64,000 nt of DNA from JAWWOL01 sp033851545. GTDB lineage: Bacteria; Actinomycetota; Actinomycetes; JAWWOL01. Within the stretch, counting starts at the first letter, position 1. Each line of letters opens with the position of its first letter. Shown in pieces: positions 24,995 to 34,081 of the stretch. The stretch is from the NCBI GenBank assembly GCA_033851545.1, contig JAWWOO010000041.1, forward strand, positions 1 through 64,000, written 5' to 3'. The translations under genes were made by a program, and so were the position numbers. The notes below the pieces were generated by a model, which was not told where the DNA came from, did not search any database, and saw only the letters and a list, made by a program, of their open reading frames with translations.

Positions 24995-26377
24995 TCAGGC
25001 CAGCGGCTCGAACTTGGCGGTGAAGTGCCGCAGGGTCGGCGGCTCCTCCACGATGCGGTAGCCGGTGAGCTCGTCGGAGCGCGCCGCGACGTGGTGGCAG
25101 GCCTCGATGACGTAGTCGATGTGGCTCTGTGTGTATGTGCGCCGCGGGATGGCCAACCGTACGAGGTCTCGAGCCGCTGGTTGCTCGGTGCCGTCGGGCT
25201 GCCGCCCGAACATCGCGGTGCCGATCTCGCACGTGCGCACCCCGCCCGCCTCGTACAGCGCGACGGCGAGCGCCTGACCTGGGTACTGCAGGGGCGGGAT
25301 GTGCGGGAGCATCGCGCGCGCGTCGATGTAGACGGCGTGCCCGCCGATCGGTGACACCACGGGGATGCCAGCCTCCTGCAGCGACTCGCCCAGGTAGGCC
25401 GTCGACCGTATGCGGTAACGCAGATAGTCGTGGTGCACCACTTCGCTCAGACCCTGGGCGACCGCCTCGAGGTCGCGGCCGGCGAGCCCGCCGTAGGTCG
25501 GGAACCCCTCGGTGAGGATGAGCAGGTCACGGCAGCGGCGCGCGAGATCGTCGTCGTCCAGCGCGAGCCAGCCGCCGATGTTGCCCATCGGGTCCTTCTT
25601 CGCGCTCATCGTCATGCCGTCGGCGAGCCCGGCGATCTCGCGGACGATGTCCGGCACCTCGCGCCCGGCGTGCCCCTCCTCCAGCTCGCGGATGAACCAG
25701 GCGTTCTCCGCGAAGCGGCACGCGTCGAGGAACAGCGGCTTTCCATACGTGTCGCACACCGCGCGCACCGCGCGGAGGTTGCCGAGGGACACCGGCTGGC
25801 CGCCACCGCTGTTGTTGGTGATCGTCACCATCACGAGGGGTACGTCGTCGGCTCGTTCTCGGAGCAGCCGGTCGAGCGCCTCCACGTCCATGTCGCCCTT
25901 GAAGGCGTAGGTGGACGCGGGGTCCCGGGCCGCGTGGCCGACGAGGTCGAGCGCCGTCGCACCCGTGTACTCGACGTTCGCTCGGGTCGTGTCGAAGTGC
26001 GTGTTGTTCGGGACGACCTTCCCGGGGCCGCCCAGGACGCTGAACAGGATCCGCTCGGCGGCGCGCCCTTGATGCGTCGGGATCACGTGCTCGAACGGGA
26101 ACAGCGCGCGCACCGCGTCGCGGAAGATGTAGTACGACGGAGATCCCGCGTAGGACTCGTCGCCGTGCTGCAGAGCCGCCCACTGGTCGCGGCTCATCGC
26201 GCCCGTCCCCGAGTCGGTGAGCAGGTCGACGATCACGTCCTGGGCGTGCACCTGGAACAGGTTGTAGCCGGTATTGCGGACAGCGGCTCTGCGCTGCTCA
26301 GGCGTCGTCATCCGCAGCGGCTCGACGCTGTGGATGCGGAAGGGCTCGATGATCGTGCGGAACTCGGGTGCGTCCAT
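24995..26377 (-). CDS. tnaA: Tryptophanase / tyrosine phenol-lyase family beta-eliminating lyase
   Basis: A 460-residue PLP enzyme of the TnaA/TPL family. Lys261 in MSAKKDPMGNIGG is the expected Schiff-base lysine; the cofactor region ITNNSGGGQPVS and LDACRFAENAWFI, and the C-terminus PTLRHFTAKFEPL, are diagnostic. In the substrate-specificity segment VRTCEIG, Ile385 stands where tyrosine phenol-lyase has its essential Arg (VRSMERG) and where tryptophanase has Ile, so tryptophan indole-lyase (tryptophan to indole, pyruvate and ammonia) is favoured. It is a single gene converging on the META-protein gene; no tnaB permease or leader peptide is nearby. Confidence 0.88.
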   Translation of the reverse strand: MDAPEFRTIIEPFRIHSVEPLRMTTPEQRRAAVRNTGYNLFQVHAQDVIVDLLTDSGTGAMSRDQWAALQHGDESYAGSPSYYIFRDAVRALFPFEHVIPTHQGRAAERILFSVLGGPGKVVPNNTHFDTTRANVEYTGATALDLVGHAARDPASTYAFKGDMDVEALDRLLRERADDVPLVMVTITNNSGGGQPVSLGNLRAVRAVCDTYGKPLFLDACRFAENAWFIRELEEGHAGREVPDIVREIAGLADGMTMSAKKDPMGNIGGWLALDDDDLARRCRDLLILTEGFPTYGGLAGRDLEAVAQGLSEVVHHDYLRYRIRSTAYLGESLQEAGIPVVSPIGGHAVYIDARAMLPHIPPLQYPGQALAVALYEAGGVRTCEIGTAMFGRQPDGTEQPAARDLVRLAIPRRTYTQSHIDYVIEACHHVAARSDELTGYRIVEEPPTLRHFTAKFEPLA

Positions 26378-26403
26378 GGCCCCATCGTCGTCGGTCGGGG
26401 CCG

Positions 26404-27138
26404 CTACCTCCGGAAGGCGCGCGTCGCCGACGCCTGGTCGCGGGGCTTGATGATCATCACGTCGATGTCGACGTGCGGGGGCCGGGTCACCGCGAAGGCG
26501 ATGCAGTCGGCGATGTCGTCAGCGGTCAACGGCGTCAGCCCCTCGTACGTCTTCGCAGCTCGGGCAGCGTCCCCGTCGAAGCGCAGCAGGGAGAAGTCGG
26601 TCTCCACCATGCCGGGGGCGATCTCGGTGATCCGTACCGGCTTGCCGAGCAGCTCCAGCCGCAACGTCTCGTTGACGGCCCGGGCCGCATGCTTGGCCGC
26701 GGTGTAGCCCGCTCCGCCCTCGTAGACCTCGCGCCCGGCGATCGACCCGAGCAGCACGATGTGGCCGTTGCCACCGGCGATGATCAGCGGGAGCAGGGCG
26801 CGAGTCACCCGCATCACGCCGAGCACGTTGGCGTCGTACATCCACCGCCAGTTCTCCTCGTCGGCCTCGGCCACCGGCTCGAGACCCCTTGCCCCACCGG
26901 CATTGTTGACCAGCACGTCACATGCCTGGACTGCTTCGGCAAACGCGGCAACCGACGAGGTCGACGTCACGTCCAGCGTCAGGGCAGTGCCGCCGATCTC
27001 CGACGCCAGGGCATCCAGCCGGTCCCGGCGGCGGGCGGCGACGATCACGTCGAAACCCTCAGCGGCGAGCCGGCGGGCGGTCGCCTCCCCGATCCCGCTG
27101 CTGGCTCCGGTGACGACGGCGGTCCGGCGAGAGGTCAT
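26404..27138 (-). CDS. Short-chain dehydrogenase/reductase (YdfG-like)
   Basis: A 244-residue classical SDR with TGASSGIGEATARRL, the NNAGGARGLEP motif, and Ser (LLGSIAG) and YTAAK catalytic residues. The LEPVAEADEENWRWMYDANVLGVM stretch resembles YdfG/serine 3-dehydrogenase-type enzymes acting on hydroxy acids. ATG 27138 overlaps the stop of the UPF0303 gene by four bases, so the pair is co-translated. The substrate is not known. Confidence 0.88.
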   Translation of the reverse strand: MTSRRTAVVTGASSGIGEATARRLAAEGFDVIVAARRRDRLDALASEIGGTALTLDVTSTSSVAAFAEAVQACDVLVNNAGGARGLEPVAEADEENWRWMYDANVLGVMRVTRALLPLIIAGGNGHIVLLGSIAGREVYEGGAGYTAAKHAARAVNETLRLELLGKPVRITEIAPGMVETDFSLLRFDGDAARAAKTYEGLTPLTADDIADCIAFAVTRPPHVDIDVMIIKPRDQASATRAFRR

Positions 27139-27617
27139 GCGACAGAGCCTAGGAGATGCGCTTCGAGGGCTCGTACGGCGAGGGCGTGGTCCTGGTCCTG
27201 CGGCAGGCCCGACACCGCGAGCACGCCGACCAGGCCGACCCCCACGACGTTGATCGGGAACGCCCCGCCATGGGCCGCGTACAGGGAGGGGTCGAGGTGC
27301 GGCTCGTCCTCGAACGAGGCGCCGCGGTCACGGTAGGAGCGGCCGACGAAGTACGAGGAGTGGCCGAACCGGTAGACCAGCGCGGTCTTGCGCCGGATCC
27401 AGTCGGCCTGGTCCGGCACCGTCCCCGGCAGGGCTGCGTGGAACATCAGCTGCTGGCCGTGCGCGACCGCGACGGTCACCGCAAGCTCCTCCGCTCGCGC
27501 CAGCGCGATCGTCTGGTTGCCCAGGCTCCAGGCCGCCTCGGCGTCGAAACGAGGCAACCTCAGCCGGTCCTCATCAGCCAGGAGAAAGGGCAGGTCAACG
27601 CTGGTGTAGTCGGTCAT
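27135..27617 (-). CDS. UPF0303 / heme-degrading-domain-like protein
   Basis: A 160-residue protein with the UPF0303 pattern: alpha/beta fold with SLGNQTIALARAE near 30, then GGAFPINVVGVGLVGVLAVSG and LPQDQDHALAVRAL at the C-terminus, the latter shared with HbpS/GlcG-type (DUF336) proteins. Some DUF336-type relatives bind haem or corrinoids, but a role in this organism is unknown. It precedes and overlaps the SDR gene. Confidence 0.82.
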   Translation of the reverse strand: MTDYTSVDLPFLLADEDRLRLPRFDAEAAWSLGNQTIALARAEELAVTVAVAHGQQLMFHAALPGTVPDQADWIRRKTALVYRFGHSSYFVGRSYRDRGASFEDEPHLDPSLYAAHGGAFPINVVGVGLVGVLAVSGLPQDQDHALAVRALEAHLLGSVA

Positions 27618-27730
27618 GAGGTCGCACGCTACCGCGCCCGCCGACCGCCCCGGAATGCGCGGGTGCGCGCATGCGTCAAACTGGGATAGGTCCCGAACCC
27701 TGACCGGCCGCTGAGGAGGTGCCCGTCCCT

Positions 27731-29032
27731 GTGAGTCCCGCCCGCATGGCCCGTCACCAGCTGCCGCGACGGATCGCCACCATCAGCGTGCACACCTCAC
27801 CACTGGACCAGCCGGGTACGGGCGACGCCGGCGGCATGAACGTCTACATCGTCGAGCTGTCCAAGCGGCTGGCGCTGCTGGGCATCGAGGTCGAGATCTT
27901 CACCCGCGCCACCAGCAGCGAACACCCGCCGATCGTCGAGCTGGCTCCTGGCGTCACGGTCCGGCACATCACCGCCGGCCCGCTCGAGGGCCTGTCGAAG
28001 AACGACCTGCCGGCCCAGCTGTGCGCCTTCACCTCCGGCGTCCTGCGCGCCGAGGCGATGCGCGAGCCCGGCTGGTACGACGTGATCCATTCGCACTACT
28101 GGCTCTCCGGTCAGATCGGCTGGCTGGCCAAGGACCGCTGGGGCGTTCCGCTCGTCCACTCGATGCACACGATGGCCAAGGTCAAGAACGCCAACCTCGC
28201 CCTCGGTGACTGCCCGGAGCCGGCCGCGAGGACCATCGGTGAGGAGCAGGTGGTCGCCGAGTCCGACCGGCTGATCGCCTCCACCCGTCTGGAGGCCCAG
28301 GAGCTGGTCGAGCTCTACGGTGCCGACCCGGCAAAGGTGGTCACTGTCGCTCCCGGCGTCGACCTCGAGCGCTTCCGCCCCGGCTCGCGCGTCGTCGCCC
28401 GGACCAGGCTCGGCCTGCGCCAGGACGCCGTCGTACTCGCCTTCGTCGGCCGGATCCAGCCGCTCAAGGCGCCTGACGTGGTCCTGCGAGCCGCAGCAGA
28501 GCTGGTCGAGCGCGACCCGGCGTTGCGCGAGCGGCTGGTCGTCCTCGTCGTCGGTGGCCCTTCCGGCAGCGGGCTCGAGGAGCCGGCCGCGCTGGCCAAG
28601 CTGGCCGGGCACCTCGGCATCAGCGACCTCGTCCGGTTCGAGCCGCCCGCGGACCAGGAGCGCCTCGCCGACGTCTACCGCGCGGCCACGGTCACGATGG
28701 TCCCCAGCCACAACGAGTCCTTCGGCCTGGTGGCGCTCGAGTCCCAGGCGTGCGGCACCCCGGTCATCGCCGCGGCCGTCGGCGGCCTGCGCACCGCGGT
28801 CGAGGACGGCCGGTCCGGCCTGCTGATCCCCGGCCACGACCCGGCCGACTACGCGAACGCCGTACGCACGATCGTCGGCTCGCCGTCGTTGCGGCACACC
28901 CTGGCCGAAGGCGCCGTCACCCACGCCAGCCAGTTCGGCTGGTCGGTCACCGCAGCCGGGGTGCTCGAGACCTACCGCGAGGCCCTCGAGGCGGCCCGCT
29001 TCACCGCCGCGCTCACCGCCGTCGCACGCTAG
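27731..29032 (+). CDS. mshA: D-inositol-3-phosphate glycosyltransferase (mycothiol synthesis)
   Basis: A 433-residue GT-B enzyme of family GT4. It starts the synthesis of mycothiol by moving GlcNAc from UDP-GlcNAc to inositol 3-phosphate. Diagnostic segments: ATISVHTSPLDQPGTGDAGG (nucleotide/acceptor site), GGMNVYIVELSKRL, HSHYWLSGQIGW, VHSMHTMAKVKN, and the donor-binding SHNESFGLVALESQACGTPV. GTG 27731 is chosen because GAGGAGG at 27713-27719 precedes it; ATG 27746 is possible. It is followed closely by ybjN and galE, the first of which is its neighbour in many actinobacteria (Rv0486-Rv0487 in M. tuberculosis, from memory). Confidence 0.95.
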   Translation: MSPARMARHQLPRRIATISVHTSPLDQPGTGDAGGMNVYIVELSKRLALLGIEVEIFTRATSSEHPPIVELAPGVTVRHITAGPLEGLSKNDLPAQLCAFTSGVLRAEAMREPGWYDVIHSHYWLSGQIGWLAKDRWGVPLVHSMHTMAKVKNANLALGDCPEPAARTIGEEQVVAESDRLIASTRLEAQELVELYGADPAKVVTVAPGVDLERFRPGSRVVARTRLGLRQDAVVLAFVGRIQPLKAPDVVLRAAAELVERDPALRERLVVLVVGGPSGSGLEEPAALAKLAGHLGISDLVRFEPPADQERLADVYRAATVTMVPSHNESFGLVALESQACGTPVIAAAVGGLRTAVEDGRSGLLIPGHDPADYANAVRTIVGSPSLRHTLAEGAVTHASQFGWSVTAAGVLETYREALEAARFTAALTAVAR

Positions 29033-29036
29033 TCCG

Positions 29037-29531
29037 GTGGCAGACCTCGGCCGGATCCTGGACGAGGGCGGATTCTCGTACGAGAACCCCCGCCCGGGCG
29101 CCTACCTCGTCAAGCTCGAGGGCAGCCACCGGCTGGCGACGATGTGCTGGCTGGTGGTCGGCGACCACAGCCTGCTGGTCGAGGCGTTCTTCCTCCGCCG
29201 GCCCGACGACGACCCGGCCGCCCTGCACGCCTACCTGCTCGACCGCAACGCCTCGATGTACGGGGTGGCCTTCAGCATCGACCGGCTCGGCGACGTCTAC
29301 CTGGTCGGCCGGCTGCCGCTCGCGGCCATCACCGCCGACGAGATCGACCGGCTGCTCGGCTGCGTCCTGACCTACTCCGACGGCAGCTTCGACCGCGCCC
29401 TCGAGCTCGGTTTCGCCGACGCGATCCGCCGCGAGTGGGCCTGGCGCACCTCCCGCGGCGAGTCGACGGCCAACCTGGCGGCGTTCACCCACCTCACCGA
29501 AGAACGGGCTGTGGGACCATCGCCCGCATGA
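29037..29531 (+). CDS. YbjN domain-containing protein (type III secretion chaperone-like fold)
   Basis: A 164-residue YbjN-family protein with EGSHRLATMCWLVVGDHSLLVEAF, LDRNASMYGVAFSID and GDVYLVGRLPLAAIT. The fold resembles CesT-type chaperones, and no enzymatic residues are apparent. In actinobacteria it regularly sits behind mshA, as here with four bases between genes. The GTG start at 29037 has no good ribosome binding site, suggesting coupling to mshA. The stop overlaps the ATG of galE (ATGA). Its role is unknown. Confidence 0.9.
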   Translation: MADLGRILDEGGFSYENPRPGAYLVKLEGSHRLATMCWLVVGDHSLLVEAFFLRRPDDDPAALHAYLLDRNASMYGVAFSIDRLGDVYLVGRLPLAAITADEIDRLLGCVLTYSDGSFDRALELGFADAIRREWAWRTSRGESTANLAAFTHLTEERAVGPSPA

Positions 29532-30517
29532 AGGTCCTGATCACCGGCGGTGCCGGATTCATCGGCAGCACCGTCGCGACCGCCTGCCTCGAGGCCGACG
29601 TCACGCCGGTCGTGCTGGACGACTTCAGCACCGGCCGGCCCGAGTTCGTGGCCGGCCGGCTCTCGTACGAAGGCGATATGGCTGACGCCGCGGTGCTCGA
29701 TCGCATCTTCGCCGAGCACCCCGACATCGAAGCGACCATCCACTGCGCCGCGAAGATCGTAGTGCCGGACTCGGTGGCCGACCCGCTGGCCTACTACGAC
29801 AACAACGTCGCCAAGACCTTCGCGCTGGTCGGGCACCTGCTGCGGCTGGGCTGCACCCGGTTCCTGTTCAGCTCCTCGGCCTCGATCTATGCACCCGGCG
29901 CCGACCTGACCGTCGACGAGGACTCGGCGCTCGCCCCCGGCAGTCCGTACGCGCGCAGCAAGATGGTCGTCGAGCTGTTCCTCGCCGACGTCGCCGTGGC
30001 GACCGGGCTGCGGGTGCTGTCCCTGCGCTACTTCAACCCGATCGGCGCCGACCCGCAGCTGCGTACCGGGCTGCAGCTGGCCGCGCCGTCGCACGCCGTC
30101 GGCAAGCTGCTCGAGGCCTATCAGACGGGGACGCCGTTCCACGTCACCGGCGTGGACTACGCGACCCGGGACGGCTCGGCCATCCGCGACTACGTCCACG
30201 TCTGGGACCTGGCGCTGGCTCACGTCGCAGCGCTCCGCGAGATGGACCGGATCGTCGAACCGGGCTCCGCGCTGCCGATCAACGTCGGGACAGGCACCGG
30301 CACCACCGTACGGGAGCTGGTCGCGGCGTTTCGGGCGATCGTCGGCGACTTCCAGGCCGACGAGGCACCGCGTCGCCCCGGCGACGTCATCGGCAGCTAC
30401 ACCCGCAGCGACCGGGCCGCCGGGCTGCTCGGCTGGAAGGCCGAGCGGTCGCTCGAGGACGGATTGCGCGACTCCCTCGCCTGGTTGGCCCACCGAGCCG
30501 AGGTGCTCGGTTTCTAA
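29528..30517 (+). CDS. galE: UDP-glucose 4-epimerase
   Basis: A 329-residue extended SDR: TGGAGFIGS for NAD, HCAAKIVVPDSV, the FSSSASIYAPG serine region, SPYARSKMVVE (Tyr-x-x-x-Lys) and LRYFNPIGADP, VRDYVHVWDLA-like IRDYVHVWDLALAH, all typical of GalE. It interconverts UDP-glucose and UDP-galactose (or the GlcNAc forms) for cell-surface glycans. It overlaps ybjN by four bases and is the third gene of the mshA-ybjN-galE operon. Closely related activities (UDP-GlcNAc or UDP-arabinose epimerase) cannot be excluded. Confidence 0.88.
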   Translation: MKVLITGGAGFIGSTVATACLEADVTPVVLDDFSTGRPEFVAGRLSYEGDMADAAVLDRIFAEHPDIEATIHCAAKIVVPDSVADPLAYYDNNVAKTFALVGHLLRLGCTRFLFSSSASIYAPGADLTVDEDSALAPGSPYARSKMVVELFLADVAVATGLRVLSLRYFNPIGADPQLRTGLQLAAPSHAVGKLLEAYQTGTPFHVTGVDYATRDGSAIRDYVHVWDLALAHVAALREMDRIVEPGSALPINVGTGTGTTVRELVAAFRAIVGDFQADEAPRRPGDVIGSYTRSDRAAGLLGWKAERSLEDGLRDSLAWLAHRAEVLGF

Positions 30518-30588
30518 AGGTTGACGGCACTCCGGCCGTCTCCAATGACAGGATCAGCAGACGGGCTGACCTGAGCATGGGAGACACC

Positions 30589-31551
30589 GTGACCGACGCC
30601 CTCTACCCGATCCCGCGCGACGCCAGGGTCTACGTGGCCGGCCACCTCGGTCTTGCCGGCTCCGCCGTCTGGCGCCGGCTCGAGCAGTCCGGCTTCACCA
30701 ACCTCTTCGGCGCGAGCTCGAGCGAGGTCGATCTGCGGGACCGGGCCGCCACCGCGGCGTACCTGCGGCAGGTTCGCCCGGACGTGGTCGTCCTCGTGGC
30801 CGGCCGGGTCGGCGGCATCGTGGCGAACAACTCCTATCCCGCTGAGTTCCTCTCCGACAACCTGCGGATCCAGGTCAACGTGATGGACACGGCGCAGGAG
30901 CTCGGCGTCGACCGGCTGCTGTTCCTCGGCTCCTCGTGCATCTATCCCAAGTTCGCCGAGCAGCCGATCCAGGAGAGCAGCCTGATGACCGGCGCGCTCG
31001 AGCCGACCAACGACGCCTACGCCATCGCCAAGATCGCCGGGATCATCCAGGTGCAGGCGCACCGCCGGCAGTACGGCGCCCGGTGGATCTCTGCGATGCC
31101 AACCAACCTGTACGGCCCTGGCGACAACTTCCGCGAGGAGGTCGCCCACGTGCTGCCGTCGCTGATCCGGCGCTTCCACGAGGCGGCCAGGCGGGGCGAC
31201 AGCGAGGTGGTGCTCTGGGGCAGTGGCAGCCCGCGGCGTGAGTTCATGCACGTCGACGACCTCGCGGCGGCGCTGGTCTTCCTGCTCGAGAACTACGACG
31301 ACCCGCAGACCATCAACGTCGGTGTCGGCGAGGACGTGACCATTCGCGAGATCGCCGAGACGGTGGCCGAGGTCGTGGGCTTCACCGGCACCATCGTCCA
31401 GGACACCTCCAAGCCGGACGGCACGCCGCGCAAGCTGCTCGACACCTCACGGATTACGGCGATGGGCTGGAAGCCCGAGGTGCCGCTGGCCGCGGGCCTC
31501 GCCGACACGTACCGGTGGTTCCTGGACCACCAGGCCACCGCGCGTCTGTAA
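30589..31551 (+). CDS. fcl: GDP-L-fucose synthase
   Basis: A 320-residue SDR of the GDP-4-keto-6-deoxymannose epimerase/reductase type. Key segments are VAGHLGLAGSAVWRRLE, VLVAGRVGGIVANNSYPA, LFLGSSCIYPKFAEQPI, NDAYAIAKIAG (Tyr-x-x-x-Lys), AMPTNLYGPGDNF and SPRREFMHVDDLA, all characteristic of Fcl/WcaG. The GTG at 30589 is preceded by GGGAG; ATG 30577 is possible. The partner GDP-mannose 4,6-dehydratase (gmd) that makes its substrate is not in the window. Confidence 0.92.
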   Translation: MTDALYPIPRDARVYVAGHLGLAGSAVWRRLEQSGFTNLFGASSSEVDLRDRAATAAYLRQVRPDVVVLVAGRVGGIVANNSYPAEFLSDNLRIQVNVMDTAQELGVDRLLFLGSSCIYPKFAEQPIQESSLMTGALEPTNDAYAIAKIAGIIQVQAHRRQYGARWISAMPTNLYGPGDNFREEVAHVLPSLIRRFHEAARRGDSEVVLWGSGSPRREFMHVDDLAAALVFLLENYDDPQTINVGVGEDVTIREIAETVAEVVGFTGTIVQDTSKPDGTPRKLLDTSRITAMGWKPEVPLAAGLADTYRWFLDHQATARL

Positions 31552-31667
31552 CGGCTGTACGGTCACGGCAAGCACGGCGAAACCCAGCCGTCGCCACGAG
31601 GTAATCGTTCGGACACGGGCCACGCAGACCCTGGTTGTCGACCGGATCACCGAGCGGAGGGCTTGGC

Positions 31668-32318
31668 ATGCTGTTCGACCTGCGGGTGACCGTCCCCGAC
31701 CGTCCCGGCGCCCTGGCCCGGCTGGCGGCGCTGGTGGCCGACCACGGCATCGACGTCCGCGGCATCGAGGTGCTCGGCTCCAGCGAGGACGGGGTGATCG
31801 ACCACCTGCTGCTCGAGTGTGAGCCGGGCGAGGCGCACGGCCTGACCGCTGCCCTGTCCACCGAGGCGGGCTTCGTCGTCCTCGGCCTGCGCCGCTCCAG
31901 CCGCACCCGCGGGTCGGCCGCCGAGCTGGACTTCCTGCTCGCGCTCGCCGACAACATCCACCTCGGCGTCGACCTGTTCACCGACGCGATCCCGCGGATC
32001 TTCGCCGCCGACTGGGCGATCGCCTACCGGATCGATCCGCGCGAGGTGAGCGCCCAGACCGCCCTGGCGCCGTCGGTCGACTGGGACGGCCGGGTGCCGC
32101 GCCGGGCCGTACGGGTGACCGAGACCTCGGGGTTCACGTTGCCCTCCGGCATGGGCGCCGAGATGGTCACGGTGGTGCTGGCCGACGCCTACGTGATGCT
32201 GCTCGGCCGGCAGGGCGGGCCACCGTTCCACGACGCCGAGGTGCTGCGGCTGCGCCAGCTCTCCCAGGTCTGCGGCGCCATCATGGCCGCCAAGTCCGCG
32301 GACGCTCCGGTCAGCTGA
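31668..32318 (+). CDS. ACT domain-containing protein
   Basis: A 216-residue protein with an N-terminal ACT domain (LRVTVPDRPGALARLAALVA, near residues 1-80) followed by a domain of about 130 residues (ELDFLLALADNIHLGVDLFTDA, FTLPSGMGAEMVTVVLAD) with a GAF-like look. ACT domains bind amino acids and regulate enzymes; there is no catalytic module, so a regulatory role is likely. GCGGAGG precedes ATG 31668. It stands upstream of gpmA, with about 45 bases between. Confidence 0.82.
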   Translation: MLFDLRVTVPDRPGALARLAALVADHGIDVRGIEVLGSSEDGVIDHLLLECEPGEAHGLTAALSTEAGFVVLGLRRSSRTRGSAAELDFLLALADNIHLGVDLFTDAIPRIFAADWAIAYRIDPREVSAQTALAPSVDWDGRVPRRAVRVTETSGFTLPSGMGAEMVTVVLADAYVMLLGRQGGPPFHDAEVLRLRQLSQVCGAIMAAKSADAPVS

Positions 32319-32363
32319 GACCCGGTCGGCGTCGGGGCCCGCCGATCTGGCAGGCTGGTCGCC

Positions 32364-33125
32364 ATGGCCTCTGACACCTACAACCTCGTGCTCCTCCGCC
32401 ACGGCGAGAGCGAGTGGAACGCGCTCAACCTGTTCACCGGCTGGGTCGACGTCGACCTGTCCGACAAAGGCCGTGAGGAGGCCCGGGAGGGCGGCCGGCT
32501 GATGCGTGAGGCCGGGATCGCGCCCGACGTGCTGCACACGTCGGTGCTGCGCCGGGCGATCAACACCTCGCAGATCGCGCTGGAGGAGGCGGAGCTGTCG
32601 TGGCTGCCCGTGCGCCGCAGCTGGCGGCTCAACGAGCGGCACTACGGCGCGCTGCAGGGCAAGGACAAGGCGGCGACCCTCGAGGCCTACGGCGAGGAGC
32701 AGTTCATGCTCTGGCGCCGGTCCTACGACGTGCCGCCGCCGGACCTGGACCCCTCGGACACCATGAACCCGGTCAACGACCCCCGCTATGCCTCGGTGCC
32801 GGCCGACGCCCTGCCGTTGGCCGAGTGCCTCAAGGACGTCGTCGTGCGGATGCTGCCGTACTGGTACGACGCGATCGTCCCCGACCTGACCGCCGGCAAG
32901 ACGGTGCTGGTCACCGCCCATGGCAACTCGCTGCGGGCCCTGGTCAAGCATCTCGACCAGGTGAGCGACGACGAGATCGTCGGCGTCAACATCCCGACCG
33001 GGATCCCGCTGCTCTACACCCTGGACGCGTCGTTCAAGCCGTTGACGCCGGGCGGCAACTACCTCGACCCCGAAGCGGCGACCACTGCTGCAGCCGCCGT
33101 CGCCAACCAGGGCAAGCGCTCCTAG
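32364..33125 (+). CDS. gpmA: 2,3-bisphosphoglycerate-dependent phosphoglycerate mutase
   Basis: A 253-residue glycolytic enzyme that interconverts 3- and 2-phosphoglycerate. The phosphohistidine motif LVLLRHGESEWN, the FTGWVDVDLSDKG block, SVLRRAINTSQIAL, the WRLNERHYGALQGKDKA segment and the C-terminal VTAHGNSLRALVKHL are all present. The position after mshA/ybjN and near the Rv0495c-like gene matches the mycobacterial gpm1 locus, but the senX3-regX3 genes expected next are absent here; an LLM oxidoreductase follows instead, one base after the stop. Confidence 0.96.
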   Translation: MASDTYNLVLLRHGESEWNALNLFTGWVDVDLSDKGREEAREGGRLMREAGIAPDVLHTSVLRRAINTSQIALEEAELSWLPVRRSWRLNERHYGALQGKDKAATLEAYGEEQFMLWRRSYDVPPPDLDPSDTMNPVNDPRYASVPADALPLAECLKDVVVRMLPYWYDAIVPDLTAGKTVLVTAHGNSLRALVKHLDQVSDDEIVGVNIPTGIPLLYTLDASFKPLTPGGNYLDPEAATTAAAAVANQGKRS

Positions 33126-33126
33126 C

Positions 33127-33945
33127 GTGCTCCGGTACGGGGTCTTCCTGCCGCCGTTCGGAGAGCTCGCCGACCCGCGGACGCAGGCGGCGCTGGCTGC
33201 CGAGGCCGAGACTGCCGGCTGGGACGGCTACTTCGTCTGGGACCACGTCGTACGGGTCGACGACTCGCTCCCGGTGAGCGACCCGTTCGTCGTTCTCGCC
33301 GCGGTGGCGTGCGCGACCACGCGGCTGACCATCGGGCCGCTGATCACCCCGCTGGCCAGGCGCCGGCCGTGGGTCGTGGCCCGGCAGACGGTGACGCTGG
33401 ACCACCTCTCCGGCGGGCGGCTGGTGCTCGGCGTCGGCCTGGGCAACGACAACGGGCGCGAGCTCTCGGCCTTCGGTGAGGAGCTGGACGCGGTGGCCAG
33501 GGGGCGGCTGCTCGACGAGTCACTGGAGATCCTGACCGGGCTGTGGTCGGGGGCGCGGGTCTCGCACAACGGCTTGCTGACGGTCGAGGACGTGCGGTTC
33601 GTGCCCGGTCCGGTGTCGCGGATCCCGGTGTGGGTCGGCGGCACCTGGCCCAACAAACCGCCCATGCGCCGGGCCGCCCGCTACGACGGCTTCTTCCCGA
33701 TCGGCGAGGCCATGCACTCGCCGGAGGATGTCGCCGCGCTGCAGGCCTTCGTACGGGACCTGCGGGACGACGACCTCCCGTTTGACGTGATCCTGCACGG
33801 ACGGGACGCCCGGCACGAGGACGGCACGCCCGCCGACCTGACCGGGCTCGCGGAGGCGGGGGCAACGTGGTGGCTCGAGGCGCTGCAGCCGACGGACACG
33901 CTGGCGATGGCCTACGCGCTGATCACTGCGGGGCCGCCTCGTTGA
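33127..33945 (+). CDS. LLM class flavin-dependent oxidoreductase
   Basis: A 272-residue TIM-barrel protein of the luciferase-like monooxygenase class: GVFLPPFGELADPR, DGYFVWDHVV, TTRLTIGPLITPLARRRPW, QTVTLDHLSGGRLVLGVGLGND and RIPVWVGGTWPNKPPMRRA. Actinobacterial members frequently use F420 or FMN. The substrate is unknown. The GTG follows the gpmA stop after a single base, so it is in the same transcript; this position is normally occupied by a two-component system in related genomes. Confidence 0.9.
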   Translation: MLRYGVFLPPFGELADPRTQAALAAEAETAGWDGYFVWDHVVRVDDSLPVSDPFVVLAAVACATTRLTIGPLITPLARRRPWVVARQTVTLDHLSGGRLVLGVGLGNDNGRELSAFGEELDAVARGRLLDESLEILTGLWSGARVSHNGLLTVEDVRFVPGPVSRIPVWVGGTWPNKPPMRRAARYDGFFPIGEAMHSPEDVAALQAFVRDLRDDDLPFDVILHGRDARHEDGTPADLTGLAEAGATWWLEALQPTDTLAMAYALITAGPPR

Positions 33946-33985
33946 AGGCCGCCCTGGGCGTCACTGGTCGTTGACGGGCGGGTTG

Positions 33986-34014
33986 GTTACCGTTCCCGGG
34001 CGCTGAGCGGTAAC
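33986..34014. terminator. Weak hairpin between convergent genes
   Basis: GTTACCG (33986-33992) and CGGTAAC (34008-34014) can form a 7-bp stem with a 15-base loop between the ends of the LLM and Rv0495c-like genes. It may act as a terminator, but the loop is long and support is weak. Confidence 0.3.
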
Positions 34015-34081
34015 AAAGTCGCCCGCCGACGTCCCCCCGCGCTACGACTGAGCGCAGTGGAAGATCGCCGCGGTTGTTGGC

